Assembly: GCF_020148005.1 (NCBI RefSeq)
Contig: NZ_JAGXFD010000001.1
Span: forward strand, 1,484,556 to 1,548,555
DNA from: Modicisalibacter tunisiensis
Lineage (GTDB): Bacteria > Pseudomonadota > Gammaproteobacteria > Pseudomonadales > Halomonadaceae
Direction of reading: 5' to 3'
Length of the DNA stretch: 64,000 nucleotides
This document shows, one piece after another, positions 63,503 through 64,000 of the stretch; the stretch's first letter is position 1; each line of letters begins with the position of its first letter. Below the pieces are notes generated by a model. That model made no database searches. It worked only from the letters and a program-made list of their open reading frames with translations, and was not told the DNA's origin. The translations under genes and the position numbers were made by a program.

Positions 63503-64000
63503 ATGACGGCAAGGACCCTGACCTTTCAGGTGGCATCGGTGGAGGATCTCACTCCCGATGTCTTCCGCGTGCGGCTCGAGGGCCGCGCCGAGGCCGTGGC
63601 CCACGCGCCGGGGCAGTACCTCGAGCTCAAGCTCGACGACGAGACCTGGGTGCCGTTCTCGATCGCCAACGCCCACCGCGGCGACGGCAGCATCGAGCTG
63701 CACATCCAGCACTGGCCGGAGCGCAGCAATTCGCGCCGTCTGCGCGAGCTGATGCAGCACCTCGCCACGCTCACCGTGCGCCTGCCGGGGGGCGAGTGCG
63801 TGCTCGATGCCGACAGCCGCCGGCCGCTGCTGCTGATCGCCGCCGGTACCGGCTTCGCCCAGATGAAGGCCCTGCTCGAGGCGGTCTTTGCCGCCGACGA
63901 CGCCCTGCCGGTCGAATTCTGGTGGGCGGTTCGCGAGCGCCGCGACTTCTACCTCGAGAGCCTGGCCCGCGACTGGGCCGCGCGCTATCCCAACTTCACT
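63503..64000 (+). CDS. fre: NAD(P)H-flavin reductase (3' end outside window)
   Basis: The gene runs off the window; 166 codons are visible and none is a stop. Fre-type reductases use NAD(P)H to reduce free flavins. The N-terminal FAD/flavin-binding barrel has GQYLELKL and VPFSIANAH, and the NAD-binding start GTGFAQMKAL follows. ATG at 63503 has GAGGAC upstream; a nearby ATG at 63492 is in a frame that stops after four codons. Location after ubiD supports the name. Confidence 0.88.
   Translation, partial: MTARTLTFQVASVEDLTPDVFRVRLEGRAEAVAHAPGQYLELKLDDETWVPFSIANAHRGDGSIELHIQHWPERSNSRRLRELMQHLATLTVRLPGGECVLDADSRRPLLLIAAGTGFAQMKALLEAVFAADDALPVEFWWAVRERRDFYLESLARDWAARYPNFT

Noticed and set aside
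61913-63760. A 615-codon open frame antisense to ubiD, and similar long antisense frames (14615-17389, 33630-36428, 51961-54132)
   Set aside because: At this GC content, third-position GC removes stops from the complementary frames of real genes. These frames are His/Gln/Arg/Gly-rich, have no recognisable domains and lie exactly opposite well-supported genes.

Overview
The window is a GC-rich, densely coding chromosomal segment of a gammaproteobacterium. Gene order and protein character (P. aeruginosa-like blocks map-glnD-dapC-dapD and rpsB-tsf-pyrH-frr-uppS-cdsA-dxr-rseP-bamA-skp-lpxD-fabZ-lpxA-lpxB-rnhB-dnaE-accA-tilS, plus coaBC-dut-algC-argB-slmA) point to the Pseudomonadales/Oceanospirillales side. 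Halomonadaceae (Halomonas or a relative) is my best inference, but no rRNA or marker tree supports it here. Nothing looks like a prophage, a CRISPR array, an integron, an insertion sequence or a defence island. The content is almost entirely core housekeeping genes, with a few accessory genes and several families of structured intergenic repeats.

Layout. 1-2.75 kb: end of ftsY (with an acidic Glu-Pro repeat), then ftsE and ftsX. 2.9-3.8 kb: heat-shock sigma factor rpoH behind a sigma-E-type promoter. 3.9-9.05 kb, minus strand: coaBC-dut-algC-argB-slmA. 9.1-10.6 kb: a polyol dehydrogenase lying between coaBC and radC. 10.9-17.4 kb, plus strand: radC, rpmB-rpmG, mutM, rlmI-like, a thioesterase, ald, trpS. 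17.4-20.3 kb: repeats and two tail-to-tail transporters (YeeE/YedE and MOT1 type). 20.3-25.4 kb: malic enzyme and aconitase converging on a strong terminator, then a small CPXCG protein. 25.5-28.3 kb: peroxiredoxin, thioredoxin reductase, slyX, and a membrane-anchored cold-shock-domain protein. 28.4-37.2 kb, minus strand: map-glnD-dapC-arsC-like-dapD-dapE-unknown-CDF transporter. 37.3-58.0 kb, plus strand: the long translation / cell-envelope / replication block from rpsB to tilS. 58.1-64 kb: ppx on the minus strand, then trx-like, rho, ubiD and the start of a flavin reductase on the plus strand.

The genes act together mainly in envelope building (cdsA, uppS, dxr, rseP, bamA, skp, lpxD, fabZ, lpxA, lpxB, algC, accA), lysine/peptidoglycan precursor supply (dapC, dapD, dapE), nitrogen sensing (glnD), translation (rpsB, tsf, frr, rpmB, rpmG, map, trpS, tilS) and redox defence (peroxiredoxin, trxB, trx-like). 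I did not find a clearly new multi-gene system. The most unusual signals are: a pair of structured 3'-flanking repeats after dut and after rho, with matching core sequence and covarying stems; a thioredoxin at the trxA-rho locus with a WCEPC site and no buried Asp; a two-helix membrane protein carrying a cold-shock domain; overlapping palindromes upstream of the YeeE/YedE transporter; and a rpoH promoter that keeps the architecture of E. coli rpoH P3.
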